From contig CAZVAO010000010.1 of NCBI GenBank assembly GCA_964625175.1, positions 1 through 31,432 of the forward strand: a stretch of 31,432 bases of DNA. The letters are read 5' to 3'. Both the position numbers and the translations under genes were made by a program. The notes under the pieces were generated by a model. The model was not told the DNA's origin, ran no database searches, and saw only the letters and a list, made by a program, of their open reading frames with translations. Shown piece after piece: positions 13,715 to 22,409 of the stretch (position 1 is the first letter of the stretch; every line of letters starts with the position of its first letter). The DNA comes from CAZVAO01 sp964625175. GTDB taxonomy: Bacteria; Bacillota; UBA994; PWPR01.

Positions 13715-16369
13715 TTAGGACTTCATTTTGATCAAACGCTCTAAGCGCTCACTTACTGCTTGCAGTTGATTTTGGTAATCGATTAACTTCCGGCGCTCCT
13801 CTTCAACGATTTCTGCAGGAGCTCGCCCGATAAATTTCTCATTATTAAGCTTGCCAGTAGCCCGTTTAACTTCAGATTTAAGGCGTGTTAGCTCTTTTTC
13901 TAAACGCGCTGTTTCTTTAGCGAAATCAATCATACCCGCCAAAGGCAAGAAGATGGTTGCACCACTACTTACTGCGGTGAGTGCTTCATCTGAAGGAAGC
14001 GTCTCTGCTCCACTAAGCATAATTTCTAGTTCACCTAAGCCAGCCAAAGTTTTGAGATATAATTCATTCGCAGCGAACAGATTATAGAAGTGTTTATTGT
14101 CTGCAATAATGATTGCCTTAATGCGCTGACTCGGTTTCACATCAGACTCTTGACGGCTGTTGCGAATAGCCCTCACAGCGTCCATAATCATGCCCATAGC
14201 CTCTTCACTTGGGGCGCTGTACCAATGTGCTGTCGGCCATAAATCAACCATGATAGACTCGCCTCTATGGGGCAAGGCCTGCCACAATTCTTCAGTAATG
14301 CTCGGCATGAAGGGATGCAACAACTGTAGCGTGCCACTTAGAACCGTCACTAATACCGACCGTGTCGTCCTCTTATCTGCATCATCGTCACTATACAAAC
14401 GCGGTTTAGCCATTTCAATATACCAGTCACAATACTCACTCCAGAGGAAATCGTACAATAAACGAGCGGCTTCACCGAATTCATGACGATCTAAAACGCG
14501 TTCAATCTCTGCAACTAGGGTGGTATAACGACTAAGAATCCACTTGTCTGCTAGTGTTAGTTCTCCGCTTAAGTCAATGTCATCATATTGAAAATCTGCC
14601 AAGTTAATTTGTACGAATCGCGCCGCATTCCATATTTTATTACAGAAATTACGCATTGCTTCTAGGCGCTCTTCTTGAAAGCGCATATCATTGGCAGGTG
14701 TGTTGCCCGTAACGAGTGCCAAACGCAAAACATCTGAACCATACTCTTGGATCACTTCCAAGGGATCGACCCCATTGCCCAAGCTCTTACTCATTTTACG
14801 CCCCTGGCTATCCCGCACTAACCCATGCAGCAGAACGGTGTCAAAAGGCACTTGTCCTGTCAATTCCAGGCTCATTGTAATCATTCGAACAACCCAGAAA
14901 AATAGGATATCATGTCCAGTAACAAGAGTTGACGTCGGAAAATAATCAAGCTCTTCTGGGGCTTTATCTGGCCAGCCCTGAGTTGAGAAAGGCCATAAGC
15001 CTGCAGAAAACCAGGTGTCTAGCACATCTTCATCTTGAACCAAGTCGGCGGCGCCACATTTCGGACAAATTGGATGGTCATCGCGGCTAACGACAATCTC
15101 ACCGCATTCGCAATACCATGCGGGAATCTGATGCCCCCACCACAACTGTCTGCTAATACACCAATCGTGGATCTTCTCTAACCATTGCTTGTAGATATTC
15201 TCAAATCGATCTGGCACAAAGCGCACGAGTTGTGCCTCAGTTGCTTGCATCGCCTGCTCCGTTAAAGGCTTCATCTTCACAAACCACTGGTTCTTAATTA
15301 AAGGTTCAATGATGGTATCACACCGCGAACATTGCCCGACAGCATGCAAGTGATCCTCAATTTTGCGCATCAAACCCATATCTGCTAAGTCTTGTACGAT
15401 GGCTTTGCGACATTCGTAACGGGTCATGCCCACATAAGGCCCTCCGTTTTCATTAATCGTAGCATCCTCATTCATAACATTAATTTCAGGTAATTGATGG
15501 CGTTTCCCAACAGCAAAATCATTTGGATCATGAGCAGGAGTAATTTTAACTGCACCGGTTCCTTTATCTAGTTCTACGTAATCATCGGCAATAATTGGGA
15601 TACGACGATTCATAATCGGTAGGATACATGACTTGCCAACTAAATGCGCATAACGTTGATCATCAGGATGTACGGCAACCGCCACATCACCCAAAATCGT
15701 CTCAGGACGCGTTGTTGCGATAATTAATTCGCCAGATCCATCGGCTAATGGATAGGCTACATGCCAAAATTTTCCAGAGCGATCTTCATGTTCAACCTCA
15801 ATGTCCGATAAAGTTGTCCCACAAGAAGGACACCAATTGATAATATAGCTCCCTTTATAAATCAATCCGCGCTCATACATCGTTACAAACGCTTCTTTAA
15901 CCGCCTTAGAGCATCGTTCATCCATCGTGAAACTTTCTCTTTCCCAATCACAGGAAATAGATAAAGCACGCAACTGCTGAGTTATGGTGGTACCGTATTC
16001 TTCTCGCCATTCCCAAACCCGCTCTATAAATTTTTCGCGCCCGATCTCCTCTAACTCAATGCCCTCCTTCAACAGCGTATCTTTAACGCGCCGCTGAGTT
16101 GCAATACCCGCATGATCGGTGCCGGGAATCCAGCACGTCTCAAAACCCTTTTGACGCTTATAGCGAATCAAAATATCTTGCCAGGTCATATCTAAGGCAT
16201 GACCAATATGCAATTGCCCTGTAATATTTGGGGGCGGCATCATAATAGAGTATTTGCCCTGACCATTTTGGGATGGGCGTGGTGCAAAATAATTCTGATC
16301 AACCCACCGTTGATACCATTTCTTTTCAGTTATAGCTGCATCATAAGTCTTAGAGATTTGCTCCATCAT
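13715..16369 (-). CDS. valS: Valyl-tRNA synthetase
   Basis: A class I aminoacyl-tRNA synthetase that charges tRNA-Val with valine in an ATP-dependent reaction and edits mischarged threonine. The 884-residue length is typical. The catalytic domain carries PPPNITGQLHIGHALD with HIGH at 54-57 and the KMSKS loop exactly as KMSKS at 525-529. The CP1 editing domain lies between them (about 200-360, with TTRPETILGD). The tail has the anticodon-binding region and a C-terminal coiled coil rich in Glu, Lys and Arg. Two adjacent ATG codons follow AAGGAGG; the second (16366) has the better spacing, so the exact start is uncertain by one codon. Expression is controlled by an upstream T-box leader. Confidence 0.97.
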   Translation of the reverse strand: MMEQISKTYDAAITEKKWYQRWVDQNYFAPRPSQNGQGKYSIMMPPPNITGQLHIGHALDMTWQDILIRYKRQKGFETCWIPGTDHAGIATQRRVKDTLLKEGIELEEIGREKFIERVWEWREEYGTTITQQLRALSISCDWERESFTMDERCSKAVKEAFVTMYERGLIYKGSYIINWCPSCGTTLSDIEVEHEDRSGKFWHVAYPLADGSGELIIATTRPETILGDVAVAVHPDDQRYAHLVGKSCILPIMNRRIPIIADDYVELDKGTGAVKITPAHDPNDFAVGKRHQLPEINVMNEDATINENGGPYVGMTRYECRKAIVQDLADMGLMRKIEDHLHAVGQCSRCDTIIEPLIKNQWFVKMKPLTEQAMQATEAQLVRFVPDRFENIYKQWLEKIHDWCISRQLWWGHQIPAWYCECGEIVVSRDDHPICPKCGAADLVQDEDVLDTWFSAGLWPFSTQGWPDKAPEELDYFPTSTLVTGHDILFFWVVRMITMSLELTGQVPFDTVLLHGLVRDSQGRKMSKSLGNGVDPLEVIQEYGSDVLRLALVTGNTPANDMRFQEERLEAMRNFCNKIWNAARFVQINLADFQYDDIDLSGELTLADKWILSRYTTLVAEIERVLDRHEFGEAARLLYDFLWSEYCDWYIEMAKPRLYSDDDADKRTTRSVLVTVLSGTLQLLHPFMPSITEELWQALPHRGESIMVDLWPTAHWYSAPSEEAMGMIMDAVRAIRNSRQESDVKPSQRIKAIIIADNKHFYNLFAANELYLKTLAGLGELEIMLSGAETLPSDEALTAVSSGATIFLPLAGMIDFAKETARLEKELTRLKSEVKRATGKLNNEKFIGRAPAEIVEEERRKLIDYQNQLQAVSERLERLIKMKS

Positions 16370-16390
16370 AAGTCCTCCTTGATTGTTTAA

Positions 16391-16428
16391 ACAAATAAAA
16401 CCCTTAAGTCCAAAGGACGAAAGGGTTT
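16391..16428 (-). terminator. T-box regulated terminator of valS leader
   Basis: On the minus strand, AAACCCTT (16421-16428) pairs with AAGGGTTT (16398-16405), with an inner GTCC/GGAC stem, and a T-rich run (TTTTATTTGTTT) follows. Formation should be blocked when uncharged tRNA stabilises the overlapping antiterminator. Confidence 0.88.
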
Positions 16429-16639
16429 CCGCGGTACCACCTTAATTCCATCACACAAATACGCAATGGCTCTTGATCTCTAACGGGATAAACCGTCCAC
16501 CAGTACTGATTCAAACAGACTGTTCCCAGTGGAGCCTCATAGGTGACGTTCATCAGGGCCAGCATGAGCAAACTTACAGCGCGGGGTTTGCTCTCTCTGT
16601 TAGGGGCCGTTTGACTACTCTTCCTACTCATAGGCTTTG
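16391..16639 (-). promoter_or_regulatory. T-box leader of valS (tRNA-Val sensing)
   Basis: The untranslated leader before valS carries the conserved T-box antiterminator core AAGGTGGTACCGCG at 16430-16443, whose bulge pairs with the NCCA end of uncharged tRNA. It is followed at once by an intrinsic terminator hairpin. The upstream part, with AGAGAGAG and G-rich segments, should fold as Stem I. A GTC at 16545-16547 is a plausible valine specifier codon, but I could not fold the RNA to prove it. The 75-codon open frame across this RNA (16631-16404) is not a gene. Confidence 0.92.
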
Positions 16640-16645
16640 TAAAGC

Positions 16646-16674
16646 ATTATAAAACACCTGAGAAAACTTGTCAA
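16646..16674 (-). promoter_or_regulatory. Perfect-consensus sigma-A promoter of valS
   Basis: TTGACA (16669-16674) and TATAAT (16646-16651) are separated by exactly 17 bases: both hexamers and the spacing match the housekeeping consensus perfectly. The -35 overlaps the TGA stop of the upstream gene. Such a strong promoter fits a gene whose output is set by termination in the leader. Confidence 0.92.
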
Positions 16675-17990
16675 ATCACAGTAAAAATATTACTCAGTAA
16701 TTCAGCATAAGGTTTACTTTCTTCATACTGAGACCATTTCGTTAAAGCTGTTGTTAAGAGCATATTAAAATGGGCCTCGTCCCAATTTTTCAATACGCGT
16801 TTCTCTTCGATTGATAGGTCGGCCACTCGCTCCAAATAGATCCTCATATAACATAGTTGAACTGTTAAGATGTGACAACTGCTAAGGTCATAGAGTTTGC
16901 GAGCTTCCTCGTAACTGAAATCAGAGTTGAGTGCTTCAAGATAGGTCTGCACTAATTGATCTTCTTCCACCAAGTTTAAGTCTGAAACAGGATCTTTCAA
17001 TAATTCAACAATATTAAACCACATTTGACCAGTATCGTAATTACTCCAATCCCGAATTAGCGCACGATGGTCATTAATGTAAAACGCATAGGGTGAAAAT
17101 GTTGAAAAATACAATTTAGCCTCATAATGATTGGCCAAGTACTCTGAGATTAGATAGTATTCATTTAGCAAGTTAGAGATTTGCTCATCATTCAGAATAT
17201 TGATTTTTTTCAATTCTGATAGGCCTTTCTCTAGGAGACTGCGATAGGCATTACTATCCATAGCAGGGCGCCTCGGTAAAAAGAGGCTCACAGAACCAAA
17301 ATTGTTGTGAGCGGTCGCTAAATCACGCATTATTTGCTGATAAATCGCCATCTTCTGCTCGTGAGAAGCCGTTTCAAGATAACTAGTTAAGGATTGTTTG
17401 CCCGTATATTCAGTCATTACACAAGCTCGCTTTTCATTAAATCGATAAATGTCCGGTATAAATGTGCAAAGCGGGGCCAATTTACGACTTATTTCAAGAT
17501 CAATCTTAATACGCTGCATGCGCGCCCTAATGATCCGGTCTTCTTTTTCTATTTTTGCCTGATCTCGCAACAGGCTTTGAGCATGTTCAATCCCTGCAAA
17601 ATGGGATCCTCCGATACCGCCGCTTGCACCGGAGGCATCCATATTGTCGTCTTTAGGTCGTACATTCTTCGTTAGTTGTTGATATTTTTCTTCTTCAAAC
17701 TCAGCGGCAGGATCATAAGAACGCAACTCTAAATTGCGCACCAAGCCACTACTATTGCGCGCTTGAATATGAAATAACATCTGTTCACGGACTTTTTCTT
17801 GGGATTCAATGTCACTAAGTTGAATCTCATCAATAGTAATATTAGCCTCTTCAAAGACTTCATCGGGCCAAACTGCTTTTAGTTCCTTTTTGACAAAAGA
17901 CCCCGTTACTGCAAATCGAGTTAAAGTTTTGATAGCAAAATAAATCATGCCACCAGCAACTACAAGGATAGCTATATAATTCCAGAGCAA
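16671..17990 (-). CDS. Unrecognised membrane-anchored protein with possible degenerate kinase-like fold
   Basis: I do not recognise this protein by name. It has one hydrophobic N-terminal helix (about 4-20) and then a cytoplasmic-type soluble region. A Gly/Ser-rich linker (about residues 115-130, ASGASGGIGG) separates an acidic N-terminal part from a C-terminal region of about 290 residues. That region resembles the aminoglycoside phosphotransferase/protein kinase-like fold: MTEYTGKQSLTSYL looks like a hinge, RDLATAHNN like the helix before the catalytic loop, and ALIRDWSNYDTGQMWFNIVELL like the IDW metal-loop segment. The catalytic HxD..N is not evident, so it may be inactive. An ATG at 18005 lacks a ribosome site, whereas GGAGGG stands 7 bases before a TTG at 17990, which I prefer. 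It follows the carboxyltransferase gene by about 80 bases. Confidence 0.7.
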   Translation of the reverse strand: MLWNYIAILVVAGGMIYFAIKTLTRFAVTGSFVKKELKAVWPDEVFEEANITIDEIQLSDIESQEKVREQMLFHIQARNSSGLVRNLELRSYDPAAEFEEEKYQQLTKNVRPKDDNMDASGASGGIGGSHFAGIEHAQSLLRDQAKIEKEDRIIRARMQRIKIDLEISRKLAPLCTFIPDIYRFNEKRACVMTEYTGKQSLTSYLETASHEQKMAIYQQIMRDLATAHNNFGSVSLFLPRRPAMDSNAYRSLLEKGLSELKKINILNDEQISNLLNEYYLISEYLANHYEAKLYFSTFSPYAFYINDHRALIRDWSNYDTGQMWFNIVELLKDPVSDLNLVEEDQLVQTYLEALNSDFSYEEARKLYDLSSCHILTVQLCYMRIYLERVADLSIEEKRVLKNWDEAHFNMLLTTALTKWSQYEESKPYAELLSNIFTVI

Positions 17991-18011
17991 TCTAGTTCCC
18001 TCCATAATAAT

Positions 18012-18046
18012 TTGCTGAGAACACTACTTGTGCAGGTTCTCAGCAA
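18012..18046. repeat. Intergenic hairpin between carboxyltransferase and membrane protein genes
   Basis: Perfect 11-bp arms TTGCTGAGAAC (18012-18022) and GTTCTCAGCAA (18036-18046) enclose a 13-base loop. No T-run follows on the minus strand (the next bases are ATTATTATGG), so it may be an mRNA-stabilising or partial attenuator structure rather than a full terminator. Confidence 0.7.
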
Positions 18047-18068
18047 TAATAAATTTTCTTAAAAGCGT

Positions 18069-19469
18069 CTAAACTGGATGGACGCCCTTGTTGCCATCTT
18101 TTTCATATTCATCAAGAGATTCATAGTCGACTTGGTACTTCTTTGTTTGGCGCAATTTCAAAAACTTCTCAGCAACCTGTGGGAATGCTGCATAGGATAG
18201 CACATCTTCGTCTTTCTCCATGTATTCAGCGATCGCATTTTTAGCCGCTTCCCAGCCTGGCTCCATTGTTTCAGCGGGACGACAAGTAATAACTTCGTCA
18301 TCTCCAATAATGCTACGACGAAATGCCTCATCAATTTCCCCTGGTGGCCGGCCATAATAACCGCGGAGATAGTTTTTAATTTCATTTGTGACCATTTTAT
18401 AACGTTCACCAGTGAGAACATTGAGCACAGCCTGCGCACCAACCATTTGACTGGAAGGCGTGACAAGTGGTGGGTACCCGAGGTCTTTGCGAACGCGAGG
18501 CACTTCTTCTAATACAGCAGGTAGTTTATCGATTTGATCAGCAAGTTGCTTGCGGAAGTTCGACAGCATTCCACCTGGAACCTGATAGATTAAAACATTG
18601 ATATCAATAGACTTATCAACGTTAGCAAATTCTGGATACTTCTTCTTCATCTCGTTGAAATCACCAGCAATCTCAGCGATTAATTTGAGATCAAACCCGG
18701 TATCATATGGCGTTCCCTGTAAGGTTGCCACTAATGGTCCCGTAGCCGGTTGCGAGGTGCCCGACGCCAAAGGAGCGAAAGCTGTATCAACAATATCCAC
18801 CCCAGCTTCAATTGCCTTAAGATACATCATGCTCCCCATGCCACTCGTCATGTGGGTGTGTAAGTGAATGGGTACATCAATCACCTTTTTCATTTCCGTA
18901 ATAATCTCTTGGGCTAAATAAGGGGTTAAAATACCCGCCATGTCTTTAAGACAGACTTGTTGACAGCCCAAGTCAACTAATTCCTTCGCAACTTTTGCAT
19001 AGTGCGATACATCGTGAACAGGGCTAATGGTGTAAACAACCGTTCCTTCAGCGATAGCGCCCGTTTTGATGGTCACTTCAATCGCCTTCTGCATGTTACG
19101 AACATCATTCAAAGCATCAAAAATACGGATAATATCAATGCCATGCTCAACTGCTTTTTCAATAAACTTGGTTAAAATATCATCGGGATAATGCTTGTAC
19201 CCTAAAATATTCTGACCACGTAATAACATCTGAAGTTTTGTGTTTTTTACATGCTTGCGGATTGTATCTAATCTGTCCCAAGGATCCTCATTTAAATAAC
19301 GAAGACAAGAATCAAAGGTCGCTCCACCCCATACTTCCATGGAATAGAACCCAACAGTGTCCATTTTCTGCAAAAGCGGCACCATATCTTCGGTGCGCAT
19401 CCGAGTAGCCCATAATGACTGATGACCATCTCGCAAGGTGGTATCCATAATCTTAACTCTTTTACTCAT
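18069..19469 (-). CDS. Carboxyltransferase subunit of pyruvate carboxylase / oxaloacetate decarboxylase type
   Basis: A 466-residue TIM-barrel carboxyltransferase homologous to pyruvate carboxylase subunit B, OadA and the transcarboxylase 5S subunit. These move CO2 between biotin and pyruvate/oxaloacetate. Landmarks are DTTLRDGHQSLWATR at the N-terminus, CLKDMAG with the probable carbamylated Lys175, the metal-binding HLHTH (His204, His206), and the conserved carboxylase domain after residue 300. The chain stops where the biotin carboxyl carrier domain would begin; no AMKM biotinylation motif is present, so partner subunits must be encoded elsewhere. Start: the ATG at 19469 follows GAGAGGGG at good spacing, while the ATG five codons upstream (19484) has a poorer site. 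Whether it serves anaplerosis or decarboxylation cannot be decided here. Confidence 0.88.
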   Translation of the reverse strand: MSKRVKIMDTTLRDGHQSLWATRMRTEDMVPLLQKMDTVGFYSMEVWGGATFDSCLRYLNEDPWDRLDTIRKHVKNTKLQMLLRGQNILGYKHYPDDILTKFIEKAVEHGIDIIRIFDALNDVRNMQKAIEVTIKTGAIAEGTVVYTISPVHDVSHYAKVAKELVDLGCQQVCLKDMAGILTPYLAQEIITEMKKVIDVPIHLHTHMTSGMGSMMYLKAIEAGVDIVDTAFAPLASGTSQPATGPLVATLQGTPYDTGFDLKLIAEIAGDFNEMKKKYPEFANVDKSIDINVLIYQVPGGMLSNFRKQLADQIDKLPAVLEEVPRVRKDLGYPPLVTPSSQMVGAQAVLNVLTGERYKMVTNEIKNYLRGYYGRPPGEIDEAFRRSIIGDDEVITCRPAETMEPGWEAAKNAIAEYMEKDEDVLSYAAFPQVAEKFLKLRQTKKYQVDYESLDEYEKDGNKGVHPV

Positions 19470-19511
19470 CTTATCCCCTCTCATTTCCTACACATTGTAT
19501 ACAGTATATCT

Positions 19512-19540
19512 ATTTTACCTTATTATCGTAGCTTTGCCAA
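19512..19540 (-). promoter_or_regulatory. Candidate promoter of the carboxyltransferase gene
   Basis: TTGGCA (19535-19540) and TAAAAT (19512-19517) are 17 bases apart, with the -35 inside the last codons of engB. It would allow transcription of the metabolic gene independently of lon-engB. Seen by eye. Confidence 0.5.
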
Positions 19541-20104
19541 CTCATTCAACAAGGATTCTTCACCAAATTGTTTCTCACTTGATACAAGGAAAATACGGTT
19601 TTTGTTATCCATTCCTAATGTCTTGGCAATTTTAGCAACTTGTTGTTGCTGACTTGATTTACTTATTTTATCAGCCTTTGTGACGACTAGTAGCCAAGGC
19701 ACCCCAATTTCTCTGATTTTCTCTGCCATTTCAAGGTCCAAAGGGCCAGCATCATGACGAATATCTACAACTTGAATGATCGCTCGCAATTGTTCTCGGT
19801 CGGACAGGTAGCGTTTCATTTCCCTTTGCCAAGCATTACGAGTTGCCCTACTCACTTTAGCATAACCATAACCTGGTAAGTCTACGAAATACATTGATTT
19901 ATTAATTAAATAATAGTTTAACATGCGGGTTCGTCCAGGTTCTGAGCTCGTTCGAGCGAGCTTCTTGTGATGAGTAAGGTAATTAATGAGCGACGATTTA
20001 CCAACATTAGAACGACCTGCAAATGCAAACTCAGGAAAATTCGATGTGGGGCATTGTTCCAAGCTTGGAGCAGATTTAATAAACTCGGCTTCTTTAATCT
20101 TCAT
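19523..20104 (-). CDS. engB: Ribosome biogenesis GTP-binding protein EngB (YsxC)
   Basis: A small essential TRAFAC-class GTPase that assists assembly of the large ribosomal subunit. The G1 motif GRSNVGKSS, the switch region with the G3 motif DLPGYGYA, and the G4 motif TKADK are all present, along with the family's VDIRHDAGPLD segment. Of the possible starts, the ATG at 20104 (MKIKEAEF) is preferred, because AAGGAGG stands six bases upstream; the in-frame ATG at 20110 directly abuts that site. With this start the gene overlaps the lon stop by 11 bases. The product is about 193 residues, normal for the family. lon followed by engB is a common Firmicutes gene order. Confidence 0.95.
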   Translation of the reverse strand: MKIKEAEFIKSAPSLEQCPTSNFPEFAFAGRSNVGKSSLINYLTHHKKLARTSSEPGRTRMLNYYLINKSMYFVDLPGYGYAKVSRATRNAWQREMKRYLSDREQLRAIIQVVDIRHDAGPLDLEMAEKIREIGVPWLLVVTKADKISKSSQQQQVAKIAKTLGMDNKNRIFLVSSEKQFGEESLLNELAKLR

Positions 20105-22394
20105 GCTCATCCTCCTTAAAGGCAGCTGCAAACACTTGCTTAATATGATCGACCAATTTGATATCTAAAGCATCCCGTATTTCCACTGGGACTTCAGAAA
20201 GATCTGTGCTGTTTGCCGCTGGAATAATAACAGTTTTTATACCCGCCCTACGGGCAGCCAGTAGTTTCTCTTTGAGTCCACCAATTGGCAGTACTCGACC
20301 GTTCAAGGTGATTTCACCTGTAAAGGCAACCTGTGGCAAAACTGGTTTATTGGTTAGCGCTGAGTATAAAGCTGTAGCGATTGTAATCCCGGCAGATGGA
20401 CCATCTTTAGGAATAGCCCCCTGAGGCACGTGGATGTGAATATCACATTCGTTAAAATCTTGGGGAACGGATTCAAAGGAGCGCAGATAACTAAGTGCTG
20501 CCTTAGCAGATTCCTGCATCACTTCTCCAAGATTACCCGTTAGCTGTAATTTCCCTTTACCCTTGGCCAGTACGGCTTCAACCGTCATTGTTTCACCACC
20601 GAATTCAGTCCAAGCCAGCGCAGTAGCAACTCCAACCGTTTGATCATCGTTAAGCATATCGTGATGATATATAGGATTACCAAGGTATTTATAAATCGTT
20701 CGCTCTGTAATCGTAGCAGATTTGCGTTCGCCGCTCACAATAATCCGAGCCACCTTACGGCACAGTGAGGCAAGAACACGTTCAAGACTGCGCACTCCAG
20801 CTTCACGTGTGTATTGATTGATAATAATGCGAATAGCTGCCTCGTTTATCGAAAACTGTGCTTTTTTGAGGCCATGTTGCTCAATTTGTTTCGGCACCAA
20901 ATAACGTATGCCAATTTGCACTTTTTCATCTTCAGTATAACCCGAAATATGGATAATCTCCATGCGATCAAATAACGGCCGTGGAATATTCTGAGTCGTA
21001 TTCGCCGTCGTTAAGAACACAATTTTACTTAAATCAAAAGGAATATCCAAGTAATGATCAATAAATATCTTATTCTGCTCTGGATCCAAAACCTCGAGCA
21101 TAGCAGATGCTGGATCACCCCGGAAGTCACTACTCATCTTATCAATCTCATCGAATAAAAAGAGTGGGTTGCGCGTTTTAACCCGTTTCAAAGCCTGGAT
21201 AATACGGCCAGGCATAGCGCCAATGTACGTACGACGGTGTCCCCTAATCTCCGATTCATCCCGCACTCCACCTAGAGAACTGCTAATAAACTGACGACCT
21301 AGAGCCTTGGCGATTGACCGAGCCAAGGAGGTTTTACCTACACCAGGTGGTCCAACCAGACAGAGGATTGGCCCTTTTATTCGATCCGTTAACTGTAATA
21401 CTGCGATATATTCAAGAATACGTTCTTTAACCTTTGTAAGACCATAGTGATCTTCATCAAGAATTTTTTCGGCTTCCGCGATTCCAACAAAGGAGTCATC
21501 CTCTGTATTCCATGGGAGTGCTAAACACCAGTCAAGATAGTTTTCAATAACCACGCGTTCGGGAGATCCCTGGGGGATCTTAGCGAGGCGCTCTAATTCT
21601 TGTTCGATTCTTTCGCGGGTTTCACTATTCAGATCAATCTCATCAAATTTTTTATGATATTTAAACTCATCAGAATCATAAGATCCGCTTTCACCTAATT
21701 CTTCTTGGATCACACTCATCTGCTCACGCAAATAGTATTCGCGCTGTGCCCCTTCCATTCGGGCTTTAACTTGCTGTTGAACGTGTTGCTCTAGTTCTAA
21801 GACAGCAATTTCTTCTTGCAAAATCAGTAGCAGCGTACTCAAACGCTCCTTTAGAATGATTGCCTCAATCAGATCCTGTTTCTTTTCAACTGCTAAGTCT
21901 AGATGACTGCCTAAAATGTCTGCCATCTGCTCAGTCGCATCAATTTCCGGTAAGGTAATCGCCTCATTAAGAGGGACTTGATTCTCCAAAGCAATATAGT
22001 GGGCAAACGCATCATTAACGGCACGTCTCAACACAGATAAATCTTCATTTTCAGGCATTTCTAGAGCGAGCTCTGTAACCTCAGCTGCGATATACGGCTC
22101 AAAATGCAGGAAGTTCGCAATCTTGACGCGTTTTGTGCCCTCTGCCATAACTCGAGCATATCCCCCTGGGATTTTAACGACTTGACGGATCTCAACTAAT
22201 ACTCCAACTTCATATAAATCTTCTTGTTGGGGATATTCAATAGTAGGGTCTTTTTGCTGAACTAAACAAAGTTGGTTTCCTTTAGTTGCCTTCTCTAAAG
22301 CAATCAAAGAACTTTTTCTACCGATATCTAACGTCCCAATAGTATTGGGAAAAACAATTGTACCTCTTGTTGGTATAACTGGAATAGCATTCAT
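20094..22394 (-). CDS. lon: ATP-dependent protease Lon (LonA)
   Basis: A soluble AAA+ serine protease that degrades misfolded and regulatory proteins. From the ATG at 22394 the product is 766 residues. An N-terminal substrate-binding LON domain begins IPVIPTRGTIVFP, followed by a coiled-coil region, the AAA+ module (Walker A GPPGVGKTS near Lys354, Walker B LFLFDEIDKM) and a C-terminal protease domain. The catalytic dyad is Ser667 in PKDGPSAG and Lys710, 43 residues later as in E. coli Lon. The start follows AGGAGGG by five bases; the GTG five codons upstream overlaps that site and is unlikely. It is soluble, so LonA rather than the membrane or LonB-type protein. It is separated from clpX by a terminator and its own promoter region. 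Confidence 0.97.
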   Translation of the reverse strand: MNAIPVIPTRGTIVFPNTIGTLDIGRKSSLIALEKATKGNQLCLVQQKDPTIEYPQQEDLYEVGVLVEIRQVVKIPGGYARVMAEGTKRVKIANFLHFEPYIAAEVTELALEMPENEDLSVLRRAVNDAFAHYIALENQVPLNEAITLPEIDATEQMADILGSHLDLAVEKKQDLIEAIILKERLSTLLLILQEEIAVLELEQHVQQQVKARMEGAQREYYLREQMSVIQEELGESGSYDSDEFKYHKKFDEIDLNSETRERIEQELERLAKIPQGSPERVVIENYLDWCLALPWNTEDDSFVGIAEAEKILDEDHYGLTKVKERILEYIAVLQLTDRIKGPILCLVGPPGVGKTSLARSIAKALGRQFISSSLGGVRDESEIRGHRRTYIGAMPGRIIQALKRVKTRNPLFLFDEIDKMSSDFRGDPASAMLEVLDPEQNKIFIDHYLDIPFDLSKIVFLTTANTTQNIPRPLFDRMEIIHISGYTEDEKVQIGIRYLVPKQIEQHGLKKAQFSINEAAIRIIINQYTREAGVRSLERVLASLCRKVARIIVSGERKSATITERTIYKYLGNPIYHHDMLNDDQTVGVATALAWTEFGGETMTVEAVLAKGKGKLQLTGNLGEVMQESAKAALSYLRSFESVPQDFNECDIHIHVPQGAIPKDGPSAGITIATALYSALTNKPVLPQVAFTGEITLNGRVLPIGGLKEKLLAARRAGIKTVIIPAANSTDLSEVPVEIRDALDIKLVDHIKQVFAAAFKEDEHED

Positions 22395-22409
22395 AAGAAC
22401 CCTCCTCAC

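Noticed and set aside
16404..16631. 75-codon minus-strand open frame before valS
   Set aside because: It lies entirely over the T-box leader RNA, includes the T-box core and terminator hairpin, and has no protein-like composition.
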